From Agrilactobacillus yilanensis (GTDB taxonomy: Bacteria; Bacillota; Bacilli; Lactobacillales; Lactobacillaceae): a stretch of 64,000 bases of DNA. The translations under genes and the position numbers were made by a program. Each line of letters begins with the position of its first letter. Positions within the stretch are counted from its first letter, which is position 1. The stretch is taken from assembly GCF_003946725.1 (NCBI RefSeq), contig NZ_RHOY01000005.1:62001-126000 (forward strand), in the 5' to 3' direction. Of this stretch, positions 19,295-27,903 are shown one piece after another. The notes below the pieces were generated by a model. That model was not told where the DNA came from. It made no database searches and worked only from the letters and a program-made list of their open reading frames with translations.

Positions 19295-19358
19295 GATACC
19301 CGTCATATGACTTAACTCATTTAAAAAATGATCAAGTTAAGCCATACGACGGGTACCC
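19295..19358. repeat. Long palindrome upstream of the lactate permease
   Basis: Arms of about 21 bp (19295-19317 and 19333-19357, few mismatches; GATACCCGTCATATGACTTA against its complement) flank a T-rich loop. There is no T run after either arm, so it is not a standard terminator. It lies between the thioesterase gene and the permease, covers the upstream alternative ATG, and may be an operator or a 5' UTR hairpin. Confidence 0.6.
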
Positions 19359-19374
19359 AGGTTGACTCTATAAA

Positions 19375-19821
19375 TTATTCAATTTGAAAATCTTGTTTTC
19401 TTTGTTCAATAAAATCTCTTTCTTCTAAATTTAATACAGTTAGTTTTGGAACAATTTTAGGTTGCAGATTCCGATCTACAGCAATAAATATCAATACACC
19501 ATCACCAATCACTATCGATTCTGATTCATCAAAATCTTTGGCCGTAATTCTTGTGTAAAAAGTCATTGTATGCTGACTAGTTGCTATCAATGTGGTACAA
19601 AAACATACCTGCTGCCCAACATAGGCCTTCTTTTTAAAATTAAATGATTTTGCACCAACAGTCATTACCCTAGATTGCGCATACTCGGAAGCTAACAACC
19701 CTATTGTTGAATCACAGTGCTTAAATAACTCTCCGCCATGTAAAATTTCCATATGATTCAGCATATTCGGTGTGACTAAAAAATTTCCAGAAGTAACTTC
19801 ATAAAATCGATTATTAGTCAA
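19375..19821 (-). CDS. Hotdog-fold acyl-CoA thioesterase
   Basis: A 148-residue cytoplasmic protein of the acyl-CoA thioester hydrolase (YciA/BFIT-like) hotdog family. The N-terminal MLNHMEILHGGELFKHCDST holds the conserved N...HGG and an acidic residue on the central helix; a beta-sheet region follows (VGQQVCFCTTLIATSQHTM, DGVLIFIAVD). The start is a TTG at 19821 with an AGGGG site. It lies 26 bp after the enoate reductase in the aroE-aroD-reductase unit. A thioesterase here suggests a CoA ester made by the neighbouring ligase is finally hydrolysed. The substrate, for instance a reduced ring carboxyl-CoA, is inferred only. Confidence 0.8.
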   Translation of the reverse strand: MTNNRFYEVTSGNFLVTPNMLNHMEILHGGELFKHCDSTIGLLASEYAQSRVMTVGAKSFNFKKKAYVGQQVCFCTTLIATSQHTMTFYTRITAKDFDESESIVIGDGVLIFIAVDRNLQPKIVPKLTVLNLEERDFIEQRKQDFQIE

Positions 19822-19846
19822 ATAACATTACCCCTAACTCAAACTA

Positions 19847-21883
19847 TCAATAGGATAGATTTTTTTGACGATTAATAATTTGAGTAGTTTTTTGCTGATC
19901 AATCATGTGTACCGCATTAATGATTTGACGAGCCTCTTGAGAGCCTTCATAAATTCTACGTGCTTTTTTACTGTCTCCCAGGTTAACTAATAACTTATCA
20001 TTTTCATACACATATTGATCTAATTCTGCCATCATTGGTACATAACTTCTCATACCTAAACAAACAAACGCTTTATCAAAATTAATCGTAAATGTTTTTT
20101 CATGATCTGAAACAATTGCTTTATCTGAGTCTATTTCTTCTAATTTTGTATTAACATATTGTTTCACATCATATTTATTCAGTAATTCTTTCATAGCAAT
20201 CTTGGTAATTAGATCCAATTCCTTACCTATTTCTGGTAGCATATCAATCATAGTTACATGACCATTATAGTGCTCAGTGTAATACTCCATTACATCCAAA
20301 CCAACCGCTCCACCGCCAATTACTAAAATATCTTCATCTTTGTCTGTGAAGTTAGACATGTTCTCTAATAGGTCCGTAATCGTAAATACATTAGGTTTCT
20401 TAGCTTGAAGTGCGTCTTTTAAGCCCGTAATTGGTGGTAGAAAAGAGTGTGCACCTGTAGCGTTTAATACGATATCTGGATCTAACGCCTTAATTTTATC
20501 CATAGTGGCTGATTCATTGAGATGAATTTCTAGATTATTCAATCGTTCAGCTCGATGTTTTAAGTAGATAACATAGTCATCAATACGCCACTTATCCGGT
20601 AATTGCGCAATTTGATGTGCTAGTCCACCCAAATAAGATTTTTGTTCAAATAAAATAACCTCCGCACCAATTTCAGCAGCAGAACAAGCAGCTTCCAATG
20701 CGGTTGTTCCACCACCTATTACAACAAGTTTGACAGATTGCTTAATTGCATCTTGTTTATAATCATCTTCATTAATTACATCCGGGTTAACGGTACATCT
20801 GATTGGTAATCCCTTAGCAATTCTGTGATCAGCACAACCAATATTACAAGAAATACATTTGCGCAATAAGTCTTCTTGACCTGTTTTAACTTTGTTAACC
20901 CAATTAGGTTCAGCTAGCAGCCCCCGCCCCATAGCAACCAAATCAGCATCTCCATCCGCTAAAACTTGTTCCGTTATTTCTGGAGATCTAAAGTTACCTG
21001 AAGTAACAACTATTTTATGAAATTTTTCTTTCACAGCTTTGGCCATATATGAACGCCAACCGTCTGGTAAATTCATTTTATCAATTTGATATTGCAAGTT
21101 CTGGTTTACAGCTGCAGAAACGTTTAGAATATCAGCAGGTTCAGAAAAATATGATAATAATTGTAATGTATCCTCTAAAGAATTCCCATCATCAATAAAT
21201 TCATCTGCACTAAAGCGAACAGCTATTGGAAATCTTGGTCCAACTGCTTTACGAACAGCTAGTAACACTTCTTTTGCAAGGCGCGCTCTATTTTCAGGTG
21301 TGCCCCCATATTCATCTGTACGATGATTATAATGAGGAGATAAAAATTGATCCAATAAGTAACTATGACCGGCATGTACCTCAACACAATCAAAACCCGC
21401 TCTTTTAGCACGATCAGCAGCATCAGCATAACAGTTAATAATGTGATGGATTTCTTCAACCGTCAAAGCTCTAGGGTGCGTCATGCCTATTTTTGAAGGA
21501 ACATCCGATGCAGAGAGTGGCTGTTGTCCATTGAGTCTCAGGCCAGTTGCTGAAGCACCTGCATGATTAATCTGAACAGATGTACAAGCACCATAAGCAT
21601 GCATGCGTTCATTAAATTTCCAAAGGCCTGGTAAAAATTGATCATTATCCATTCGCAACTGCGTGGTCCCATTTGTGCCCATTGGATAATCAATACAAAC
21701 ATTTTCTAAAGTAATTAATGCTGTACCGCCCTTTGCCCTTTGTTCGTAATATTTAATGTGATCATTATTTATACTACCATCAAAATTAGCGAAATTTGAG
21801 CCCATAGGTGGCATAATAATACGGTTCCGCAAGGTCATGCCATTCACAGTTAATGGTTTAAAAATATGTGAATATGTTTTCAT
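19847..21883 (-). CDS. Old-yellow-enzyme-type enoate reductase with 4Fe-4S cluster (FadH/BaiCD-like)
   Basis: A 678-residue multidomain flavoenzyme. Residues about 1-330 form the FMN TIM barrel (PPMGSNFANFDG, HAGHSYLLDQFLSPHYNHRTD, GRGLLAEP). A 4Fe-4S site follows with C343-x2-C346-x3-C350-x12-C363. The rest is an FAD/NAD(P)H module with VVIGGGTTALEAA and LVIGGGAVGLDVMEYY. Relatives are 2,4-dienoyl-CoA reductase FadH, the bile acid enzymes BaiCD/BaiH and other enoate reductases, which reduce activated C=C bonds. The ATG at 21883 has an AGGAG site. It is the third gene after aroE and aroD. In this setting it may reduce a ring C=C or a dehydrated shikimate derivative; the substrate is not established. 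Confidence 0.88.
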   Translation of the reverse strand: MKTYSHIFKPLTVNGMTLRNRIIMPPMGSNFANFDGSINNDHIKYYEQRAKGGTALITLENVCIDYPMGTNGTTQLRMDNDQFLPGLWKFNERMHAYGACTSVQINHAGASATGLRLNGQQPLSASDVPSKIGMTHPRALTVEEIHHIINCYADAADRAKRAGFDCVEVHAGHSYLLDQFLSPHYNHRTDEYGGTPENRARLAKEVLLAVRKAVGPRFPIAVRFSADEFIDDGNSLEDTLQLLSYFSEPADILNVSAAVNQNLQYQIDKMNLPDGWRSYMAKAVKEKFHKIVVTSGNFRSPEITEQVLADGDADLVAMGRGLLAEPNWVNKVKTGQEDLLRKCISCNIGCADHRIAKGLPIRCTVNPDVINEDDYKQDAIKQSVKLVVIGGGTTALEAACSAAEIGAEVILFEQKSYLGGLAHQIAQLPDKWRIDDYVIYLKHRAERLNNLEIHLNESATMDKIKALDPDIVLNATGAHSFLPPITGLKDALQAKKPNVFTITDLLENMSNFTDKDEDILVIGGGAVGLDVMEYYTEHYNGHVTMIDMLPEIGKELDLITKIAMKELLNKYDVKQYVNTKLEEIDSDKAIVSDHEKTFTINFDKAFVCLGMRSYVPMMAELDQYVYENDKLLVNLGDSKKARRIYEGSQEARQIINAVHMIDQQKTTQIINRQKNLSY

Positions 21884-21894
21884 CTAATTTGCTC

Positions 21895-22659
21895 CTAACT
21901 CAAATTTAAATCGCTTAAATCTTGTCGTAAATTTTTAATAGGTATCTGTCCTGGTGCTGAAGCCGCACCAACCGTGGCAAATGTGACGGCAGATCCAAAC
22001 ACTTCCCCAGAAATACGTGAAATTTTCCCGATATCCCCCATAGACATCGTGATAACAGGCATACCCAATTGTTTTCTAGCTTCATTAGTAACAAATAATA
22101 GCGTTAAAACATCATCAACACTTTGAGGCATCACAGCAATTTTAACGATATCCGCATTTAAATCTGCCATCTGCTCTAATTTTCCGTAAAGTATTTCTTG
22201 AGAGGCTGTTTTTTCAAAATCATGATTACTCATAACAACATAAACATTTGCTTCATGGGATAATGTAATTAATTCTTTTATGGCTGTTTCATCGTGCATC
22301 AATTCTACATCGATCAAATCCGTAAATTTATTTTCAATTACATTTTTACAAATATTAAAGTAAGCATCATCAGCTAGGGCTAATACACCGCCCTCTCCTT
22401 TGGTTCTAAAAGTTGTTAATAAAGCTGTTTCTTTCAGAATTTTACGTAACGCCTGTGCTGCTGTCTTCAAACTATCAGGATTGGTGACGTCTTCAAAAAA
22501 ATCAATTCGCCATTCTACAATATCCGGATCTGCTGCAATGATGTCTTGAGCTTGACTTAATATTTCAGTTTGTGTTTTGCCAGTTATCGGTACAGCAATT
22601 TTAGGCTGTCCTGAACCGATTGTAATATCTCTAACTTCTATACCTGTTTTTTCAATCAA
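21895..22659 (-). CDS. aroD: Type I 3-dehydroquinate dehydratase
   Basis: AroD interconverts 3-dehydroquinate and 3-dehydroshikimate through a Schiff base. The 254-residue length is typical. Catalytic residues are all present: the EWRID substrate-binding motif (E49, R51), the general base H145 in SNHDF, the Schiff-base lysine K172 in DIVKIAVMP, and the C-terminal SRISGEVFGSAVTFATVG arginine region. The numbering is within two or three residues of the E. coli enzyme. The start is a TTG at 22659 with an AGGGGG site. It lies between aroE and the enoate reductase and away from any chorismate pathway genes, so it probably serves quinate/shikimate use rather than aromatic amino acid synthesis. Confidence 0.95.
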   Translation of the reverse strand: MIEKTGIEVRDITIGSGQPKIAVPITGKTQTEILSQAQDIIAADPDIVEWRIDFFEDVTNPDSLKTAAQALRKILKETALLTTFRTKGEGGVLALADDAYFNICKNVIENKFTDLIDVELMHDETAIKELITLSHEANVYVVMSNHDFEKTASQEILYGKLEQMADLNADIVKIAVMPQSVDDVLTLLFVTNEARKQLGMPVITMSMGDIGKISRISGEVFGSAVTFATVGAASAPGQIPIKNLRQDLSDLNLS

Positions 22660-22691
22660 GATAGCTACCCCCTATTCAACTACGCTTTTCA

Positions 22692-23564
22692 TTACTCAGA
22701 GAATAATAAGTCTCTAATGTAATCTGTCGGCATGTCTTCACCAGTCCAAAGCTTGAATGCTTCTGCACCTTGTTCTAACATCATCCCTAAACCATTGAAT
22801 ACATGTTTAACACCAGCCGTTTCAGCTACCTTCATTAATTTTGTCGTTCTAGGTGCATAAACAGTGTCATAAACAATCATATCTTTTCTAAACCAACTTG
22901 GATCATTTACTAAAGATAAATCTTCCAAAGGTTTCATACCAACACCTGTAGAATCACAGTATATTAAGCCATCAGCAATTTCATTTTTAAAGGTATCTTG
23001 ATCTGAAAGATCAAATAAAGTTGCTTTGCAATTTGTTTTTTCGTTAATAATTGCAACGTTACGCTGAGCATTTTCCCATAAACTATCTTTTTGATTGAAA
23101 ATTGAAATTTCCTTAACACCATCTAGGGCTGCTTGAATTGCAATCGCTGTTCCTGCACCACCAGCACCTGTTAACACCATTTTTTCGCCACGAATATCTA
23201 AGTTTTCATCTTCTAAAGATTTCATAAACCCAGTACCGTCAGTTGTATATCCAGTTAAAACACCATTATCATTAACAATAGTATTTACAGCCCCCACTAA
23301 TTCAGCAGCAGGATCTAACTTATCCAACAAAGGAATGACCTTTTGTTTATTTGGCATAGATACGTTGGATCCACGCATATCCAAAGTCCGAATAGCTTCG
23401 ATCGCATTTGGTAACTCATCATTTGTGATTTCAAAAGCAAGGTAAGCATAATTCAAATCTAGTTTTTCAAATGCACTATTATGCATTGTTGGCGACATAG
23501 AATGTCTGATTGGATAAGCCATTAAACCAATTAAAATCGTGTGTCCATCAATTCTTGTTGTCAT
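22692..23564 (-). CDS. aroE: Shikimate/quinate dehydrogenase (AroE/YdiB family)
   Basis: A 290-residue NAD(P)-dependent oxidoreductase that interconverts shikimate with 3-dehydroshikimate and, in YdiB-type enzymes, quinate with 3-dehydroquinate. The substrate site has HSMSPTMHN, K73 in SMPNK and D109 in YTTDG. The nucleotide site has GAGGAGTAIAIQAAL. The loop after beta-2 reads FNQKD, close to the FNRRD of YdiB and unlike the NRT of strict NADPH-dependent AroE, which favours NAD use and dual quinate/shikimate activity; this is an inference. The ATG at 23564 has a perfect AGGAGG site. It heads the aroE-aroD-reductase-thioesterase operon, divergent from a LysR gene. Confidence 0.92.
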   Translation of the reverse strand: MTTRIDGHTILIGLMAYPIRHSMSPTMHNSAFEKLDLNYAYLAFEITNDELPNAIEAIRTLDMRGSNVSMPNKQKVIPLLDKLDPAAELVGAVNTIVNDNGVLTGYTTDGTGFMKSLEDENLDIRGEKMVLTGAGGAGTAIAIQAALDGVKEISIFNQKDSLWENAQRNVAIINEKTNCKATLFDLSDQDTFKNEIADGLIYCDSTGVGMKPLEDLSLVNDPSWFRKDMIVYDTVYAPRTTKLMKVAETAGVKHVFNGLGMMLEQGAEAFKLWTGEDMPTDYIRDLLFSE

Positions 23565-23586
23565 TTTATAGTCCTCCTAGAGTTGT

Positions 23587-23643
23587 ATATAATTACTTTT
23601 ATAATTAATTCACAATAAGATTAACATGCACATTCTATAGAAT
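23587..23643 (-). promoter_or_regulatory. Promoter and LysR-type palindrome upstream of aroE
   Basis: Minus-strand -35 TTGTGA (23610-23615) and -10 TTATAT (23587-23592) are 17 bp apart. The perfect palindrome ATTCTATAGAAT (23632-23643) sits about 17 bp upstream of the -35, where a LysR activator would bind. The same half-sites recur at 35272-35286 before the second LysR gene. Confidence 0.55.
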
Positions 23644-23671
23644 AAATAAAAGTTAATGGATATATTAATTC

Positions 23672-23686
23672 AATTATTCTATAATT
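23672..23686. promoter_or_regulatory. Second palindrome in the aroE-LysR intergenic region
   Basis: AATTAT-TCT-ATAATT, arms of 6 bp. It overlaps the ATTCTAT half-site pattern and lies 21 bp before the LysR start, so it may be the autoregulatory site. Confidence 0.4.
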
Positions 23687-23706
23687 TGTTTGAGGTGATT
23701 TTACTT

Positions 23707-24636
23707 ATGAATATGCGACATTTATTATTTTTTAAAGAGTTAGCTAGAACCCAACACATGTCCAAAGCCGCTGAAAATTTAGGTATATCTCAACCAACGC
23801 TGAGTTATGCTATTGATAAACTTGAAGAAGAGCTTGGTGTACCACTTTTTGAAAAAGATGGTCGAAATATCCGACTCACAAATCTTGGAAAAATTTACTT
23901 ACAATTTATTACTAGAGGTTTAGCTGAAATTGATCGAGGTAAAGAAACACTGGAACAGTCCTTAGACTCCGGAACTGGCCGTGTAAAACTTGGCTTCACA
24001 TACACAATGGGGCAGCGGTTAATTCCTGAACTAATCACGCAATTTAAACAAAGGCAAGCTGATCAGAAGATCAACTTTGAATTTGTTCAAAATAATACGC
24101 GCACTTTATTAAAGCAGCTTCTTAATAATGAACATGATCTAGTTGTATCTTCCTACCTATCTCAGATCAACGATCAAGAAACCACATCTTCTTTAGAATT
24201 TATTCCACTTGTCAAACAAGAGATCGTATTAGCAGTGCCACCAAATCATCCTTTAGCTGATAGAAATACTGTGTCTATTCAAGAATTGGCAAAGTATCCG
24301 TTAGTTTATTTTTCTAAAAGCAGTGGTTTACGGCCACTAATTGATGGCATCTTTAAACATGCCCATGTCAAACCAAATATCATCTGTGAAATAGAAGAAG
24401 ACCATACAATAGTAGGATTTGTACAATATAATTATGGTATTGCACTAATTCCAAATTTACCGCAACTTGATAAGAAACTAGTCCATTTAATCCATTTACA
24501 AGGAAACCCTACCTACCATCAGATATATTTGGTCTATCAAAATAACCGTTTTATGGTACCTGCTGTCACTAGATTCAGAAGCTTTATGGAATCCTATTGC
24601 AAAGAAAATTTCTCTGATACCGGAAAGATGCTTTGA
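23707..24636 (+). CDS. LysR-family transcriptional regulator (aroE side)
   Basis: A 309-residue LysR regulator. The N-terminal winged helix reads MRHLLFFKELARTQHMSKAAENLG, then ISQPTLSYAIDKLEEELG; a periplasmic-binding-protein-like effector domain follows from about residue 90. I choose the ATG at 23707 because a GAGGTGA site lies 8 bp upstream; an earlier ATG adds 17 non-conserved residues. It is transcribed away from aroE and converges with the MFS gene. By LysR convention it should control the divergent aroE operon, probably with quinate, shikimate or a pathway intermediate as inducer. It is related in kind to the LysR gene at 35382. Confidence 0.9.
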   Translation: MNMRHLLFFKELARTQHMSKAAENLGISQPTLSYAIDKLEEELGVPLFEKDGRNIRLTNLGKIYLQFITRGLAEIDRGKETLEQSLDSGTGRVKLGFTYTMGQRLIPELITQFKQRQADQKINFEFVQNNTRTLLKQLLNNEHDLVVSSYLSQINDQETTSSLEFIPLVKQEIVLAVPPNHPLADRNTVSIQELAKYPLVYFSKSSGLRPLIDGIFKHAHVKPNIICEIEEDHTIVGFVQYNYGIALIPNLPQLDKKLVHLIHLQGNPTYHQIYLVYQNNRFMVPAVTRFRSFMESYCKENFSDTGKML

Positions 24637-24646
24637 TTTTTAATAA

Positions 24647-25831
24647 TTAAGCTAATTTTATTTTTCTCGTATTTATTGCAATAATGATGCTTATTAATAA
24701 ACCAAGCGCTGCAATGAAACAATCAAATAACATTATGCTTCTCACGCTTGTCTTATAAAGATATCCTGTAATTATTGGAATCGTAAATGATGAAATACTT
24801 CCAGCGGTATAATATACGCCGGTAATTAATCCCTTACGATCTGGGAATAACTCACTCATAATAGTTAACCCAATTTGCATAACACCACCAGCTGCTGAAA
24901 AGCCTATAACAAACGAGCCTACGAACAAGATTGTAGGTGTCAAAATAAACGATATACCCATTAATGTGATGAAAGAGATCAGTGTGTAAATTACCATTAA
25001 TCGTGTAGAACGAATATGTAATCCTGTCAAAATAGCTGAAACAATTACACCAACTATTGAACCTACACTGTATATACTCACTAAATATCTTGCATGTGCC
25101 GTATTCATATTTAAAACAGACTGTCCATATTTTGTTAGCCATTGGCTCACTAAATAAAATGTGGACATGGATACATAACCATAAATAGTTAACGCAACTG
25201 CATTAGTCTTTTCACTGAATGTCCATTGTCTTTTAACTTTCTGCTCTGATTTATTTTTTGGTACAGTCGATAATTTAGGAAATTTATCTCTACTAATAAA
25301 CATAAAGTTAACTATGAAAATTACGGTACAAGCAATAAATGACCAGCCATACCATAGGTTGAAGTGTTCAATTACGGTAACTAATATAGGAAGAATTAAT
25401 TCCCCAGTAGATGCAAAAGCCTTAATTAAAATATTCGCTGTTGTTGGATTATTAGGATAAAGCTCCATAAGTGCAGGATATGTTCCTGAATCTAAAAATG
25501 AATTCGCCATCCCTGCAAGTATTCCAAAGAAATAGGCCACATACATATTAGGGCTTAGTGTTATACCAATGAAAAACGGAATATAAGTTAAAATACCTAA
25601 TTCTACAAATATTTTTCGACCATATTTATCCGATAATACACCTGAAATATATAAAACTAGCAGTCTACCAATACCTAGAGAAGAAATTACAAAAGAAACA
25701 CCAGCATCTGTAGCATTCCATTGTTGTGCCAAGGCTGTCATATTTTGAGCTAAAATTACAATAGCCATCCCATGAACTAAATAGTTAATATATAAATTAA
25801 TACTCGTCCTTAATCTTTCTGAACGCTCCAT
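24647..25831 (-). CDS. Major facilitator superfamily transporter (candidate quinate/shikimate uptake)
   Basis: A 394-residue, 12-helix MFS protein. The loop 2-3 motif is GVLSDKYGRKIFVE. I choose the ATG at 25831 because GAGGGAG lies just upstream. The substrate cannot be read from sequence. It resembles the second MFS at 36480-37715 in the first helices (SSLGIGRLLVLYISGVLSDK against MMGIGRLLTILFAGVFSDK), so the two look like diverged paralogues at the two ends of the CoA/Etf gene set. It lies downstream of the flavin dehydrogenase, behind a hairpin (25865-25919) that may reduce read-through. Uptake of the ring acid is inferred from context. Confidence 0.82.
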   Translation of the reverse strand: MERSERLRTSINLYINYLVHGMAIVILAQNMTALAQQWNATDAGVSFVISSLGIGRLLVLYISGVLSDKYGRKIFVELGILTYIPFFIGITLSPNMYVAYFFGILAGMANSFLDSGTYPALMELYPNNPTTANILIKAFASTGELILPILVTVIEHFNLWYGWSFIACTVIFIVNFMFISRDKFPKLSTVPKNKSEQKVKRQWTFSEKTNAVALTIYGYVSMSTFYLVSQWLTKYGQSVLNMNTAHARYLVSIYSVGSIVGVIVSAILTGLHIRSTRLMVIYTLISFITLMGISFILTPTILFVGSFVIGFSAAGGVMQIGLTIMSELFPDRKGLITGVYYTAGSISSFTIPIITGYLYKTSVRSIMLFDCFIAALGLLISIIIAINTRKIKLA

Positions 25832-25864
25832 GTTACTCCCTCGTTTCATATTTTCATCCACATA

Positions 25865-25919
25865 TAAAATTATCCCGTTCCATGTTTACTACCTTTTACA
25901 ATAAACACGAAGCGGGATT
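25865..25919 (-). terminator. Hairpin between the GlcD-like gene and the MFS gene
   Basis: Minus-strand arms of about 17 bp (25902-25919 with 25871-25888, two mismatches; ATCCCGCTTCGTGTTTA with its complement) are followed by AATTTTAT. The T run is short, so it may act as a partial terminator or as an mRNA-stabilising structure. Confidence 0.6.
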
Positions 25920-25925
25920 AACGAC

Positions 25926-27317
25926 CTAAATAACTTTATCAGGGTTTAAAATATTATGAGGATCAACAGCACTCTTTACAGAACGCATCATGCTAATTAC
26001 AGAATCATCTAACGATTGACCCAAATATTCTCTTTTGGCTAAACCGATCCCGTGCTCACCGGATACTTGTCCACCAACTTTTTTACCTTCTGTATACAAA
26101 AGCTCAAATACGTTATTTAACTTTTCTTTCCAAGTTGCATCATCATAGTCATCTCGGCAAATATAAAAATGTAAGTTACCATCCCCGACATGTCCAAACC
26201 CAGGAATGCGAATATTCTGTTCTTGCGCCGTTTTGTGCGTAAATGTAATAAACTCAACAATCTTACTTCTTGGTACAACAACGTCTACTTCGTCCATCTC
26301 TGTTGTAGAGCTCTTAATAGCTTCTAAAAATGCCCCTCTGGCTGTCCAAACTTGATTACGTTGGATTTCGTCATCTAATACATAAACATCTTCAGCGCCG
26401 TTTTCAAAACATAACTCTGCAATTTTTTCATAATCTTCTTCGACGCGCTCTGTACTTTGACCATCAAAAGACAATAGTAAGTATGTTTGATGGTTAGCTT
26501 CTGGGAAAACCTTTCCAGAGAATTCTTCCCAAAAATTAACTGAATCATTTTCGAAGAATTCAACGGCTGTTGGCGTAATACCAGATCTTAAGATAACTGG
26601 CACAGTACTAATAGCACTTTCAAAATTTTCAAAAGGTACTAATAGACTCACTGTATACTCTGGTTTCATAATAAGTTTTAGAGTCGCTTCAGTAACGATA
26701 CCTAATGTCCCTTCAGAGCCAATTACTAAATCTTTCAGGTCAAAACCTGAACTATTTTTAACTACTTTACCGCCTAAATGCATTATGTCTCCACTAGGTG
26801 CTACCACTGTTAATGCTCGGACATAATCCCGGGTTACACCGTACTTAATAGCTCTCATACCACCTGCGTTAGTAGAGATATTTCCACCGATAGTTGCAGA
26901 TTTCTCACCTGGATCTGGTGGGTAAAAGAAACCTTTTTTCTCAGCATATTCTTTAATATCCATCAACAGTACACCAGGTTCAACAGTTAACGTTAAGTTG
27001 TCAGCATCTAATTCTTTAATTTGATTCATCCCGGACAAATCAATTAAGATACCACCCTTTATAGCAATAGAGCCACCAACTAAACCTGTCCCTGCACCAC
27101 GAACAACTGCCGGAATCTTATATTCATTAGCAATCTTCATGACTGCTGAAACATCTTCTGTAGATTGAGCTTTTACAACAAGGTCTGGTAAATGGAAGAT
27201 CGTCCCCATCTCATCATGACCGTAATCTTCAGAGATCTCACTTTTTTGAATTAATTGTTTTTCGGGCACTACTTGGCTAACAATCTTGAAAATATCCGTT
27301 TTATCTTTTAATTCCAT
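25926..27317 (-). CDS. FAD-linked 2-hydroxy acid dehydrogenase (GlcD/LctD type)
   Basis: A 463-residue cytoplasmic flavoprotein with an N-terminal PCMH FAD-binding domain (VVRGAGTGLVGGSIAIKGGI, PPDPGEKSATIGGNISTNAGG, IGSEGTLGIVTEATL). The C-terminal cap domain has GFGHVGDGNLHFYI and SGEHGIGLAKREYL. This is the GlcD/D-lactate dehydrogenase family. Members that work with EtfAB include LctD of Acetobacterium woodii, an electron-confurcating lactate dehydrogenase of similar length. Here it is in one operon with etfA and etfB and near a lactate permease, so electron flow from lactate to Etf is a strong inference. The alternative is oxidation of another 2-hydroxy acid. Confidence 0.88.
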   Translation of the reverse strand: MELKDKTDIFKIVSQVVPEKQLIQKSEISEDYGHDEMGTIFHLPDLVVKAQSTEDVSAVMKIANEYKIPAVVRGAGTGLVGGSIAIKGGILIDLSGMNQIKELDADNLTLTVEPGVLLMDIKEYAEKKGFFYPPDPGEKSATIGGNISTNAGGMRAIKYGVTRDYVRALTVVAPSGDIMHLGGKVVKNSSGFDLKDLVIGSEGTLGIVTEATLKLIMKPEYTVSLLVPFENFESAISTVPVILRSGITPTAVEFFENDSVNFWEEFSGKVFPEANHQTYLLLSFDGQSTERVEEDYEKIAELCFENGAEDVYVLDDEIQRNQVWTARGAFLEAIKSSTTEMDEVDVVVPRSKIVEFITFTHKTAQEQNIRIPGFGHVGDGNLHFYICRDDYDDATWKEKLNNVFELLYTEGKKVGGQVSGEHGIGLAKREYLGQSLDDSVISMMRSVKSAVDPHNILNPDKVI

Positions 27318-27353
27318 CGAAAGTTCCTCGCTTTCTAAAATTTATAAATTGTA

Positions 27354-27878
27354 TTATTTATTACTAAAAGCTGATATGTCCTGCCCGTACAATCCCTTAT
27401 CACGCCAATAAGTGTATACAGCAAAACCATTCTTACATTTAAATCGACACTCAATACAAGGATCTTTGTCACAGTAACAATAGGCATCTTCATCAGCTAG
27501 AGCAAACAAAACTTTTCTTTTGGTGTTTGGCCCAATATATTTGAATTGAAATCCTGTGAAAGTTAACAAACAAATCCATTGGATAACATCACTTGATGAT
27601 TCTTCTTGGCTGTCGTCCGGTAGCGTAATTTGAATCGCATTATTATTGAATCCACCGATAATCTGATATTGAGGTGTAAAACTACTATCTGCATTCATAA
27701 CCGGGATGATGGTTTCAAAAATATCTGGAGCATCTTTAAAATTATCATCCTTGGAGATCGTTGCAAAAATTTGATCTTGACCCTTCAATCGATAAAACTT
27801 AGGTGTATGTCTAATTAGAGAAGGTCGTCTTATTGCAGTAGACCTTGTAATGCTAAATTTTCGATTTAACGCTGACAC
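27354..27878 (-). CDS. Unknown protein with C-terminal cysteine cluster
   Basis: I do not recognise this 174-residue protein. It has no signal peptide or membrane helix. The first 40 residues are basic and Ser/Arg-rich (SITRSTAIRRPSLIRH). The middle looks like a beta-rich domain. The C-terminal third holds YCYCDKDPCIECRFKCKNG, a C-x-C-x4-C-x2-C-x3-C cluster suited to an Fe-S cluster or zinc. It lies between the CoA ligase (26 bp upstream) and the flavin dehydrogenase (37 bp downstream), inside an electron-transfer operon, so a ferredoxin-like or assembly role is possible. That is speculation from context. Confidence 0.7.
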   Translation of the reverse strand: MSALNRKFSITRSTAIRRPSLIRHTPKFYRLKGQDQIFATISKDDNFKDAPDIFETIIPVMNADSSFTPQYQIIGGFNNNAIQITLPDDSQEESSSDVIQWICLLTFTGFQFKYIGPNTKRKVLFALADEDAYCYCDKDPCIECRFKCKNGFAVYTYWRDKGLYGQDISAFSNK

Positions 27879-27903
27879 TAGCCTTCACCTCTTTAATCAG
27901 TTT

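Noticed and set aside
21895-23564. Chorismate-pathway aroD/aroE for aromatic amino acid synthesis
   Set aside because: No aroA, aroB, aroC or aroK is present; the genes are grouped with CoA, Etf and transport genes and a YdiB-like cofactor loop.
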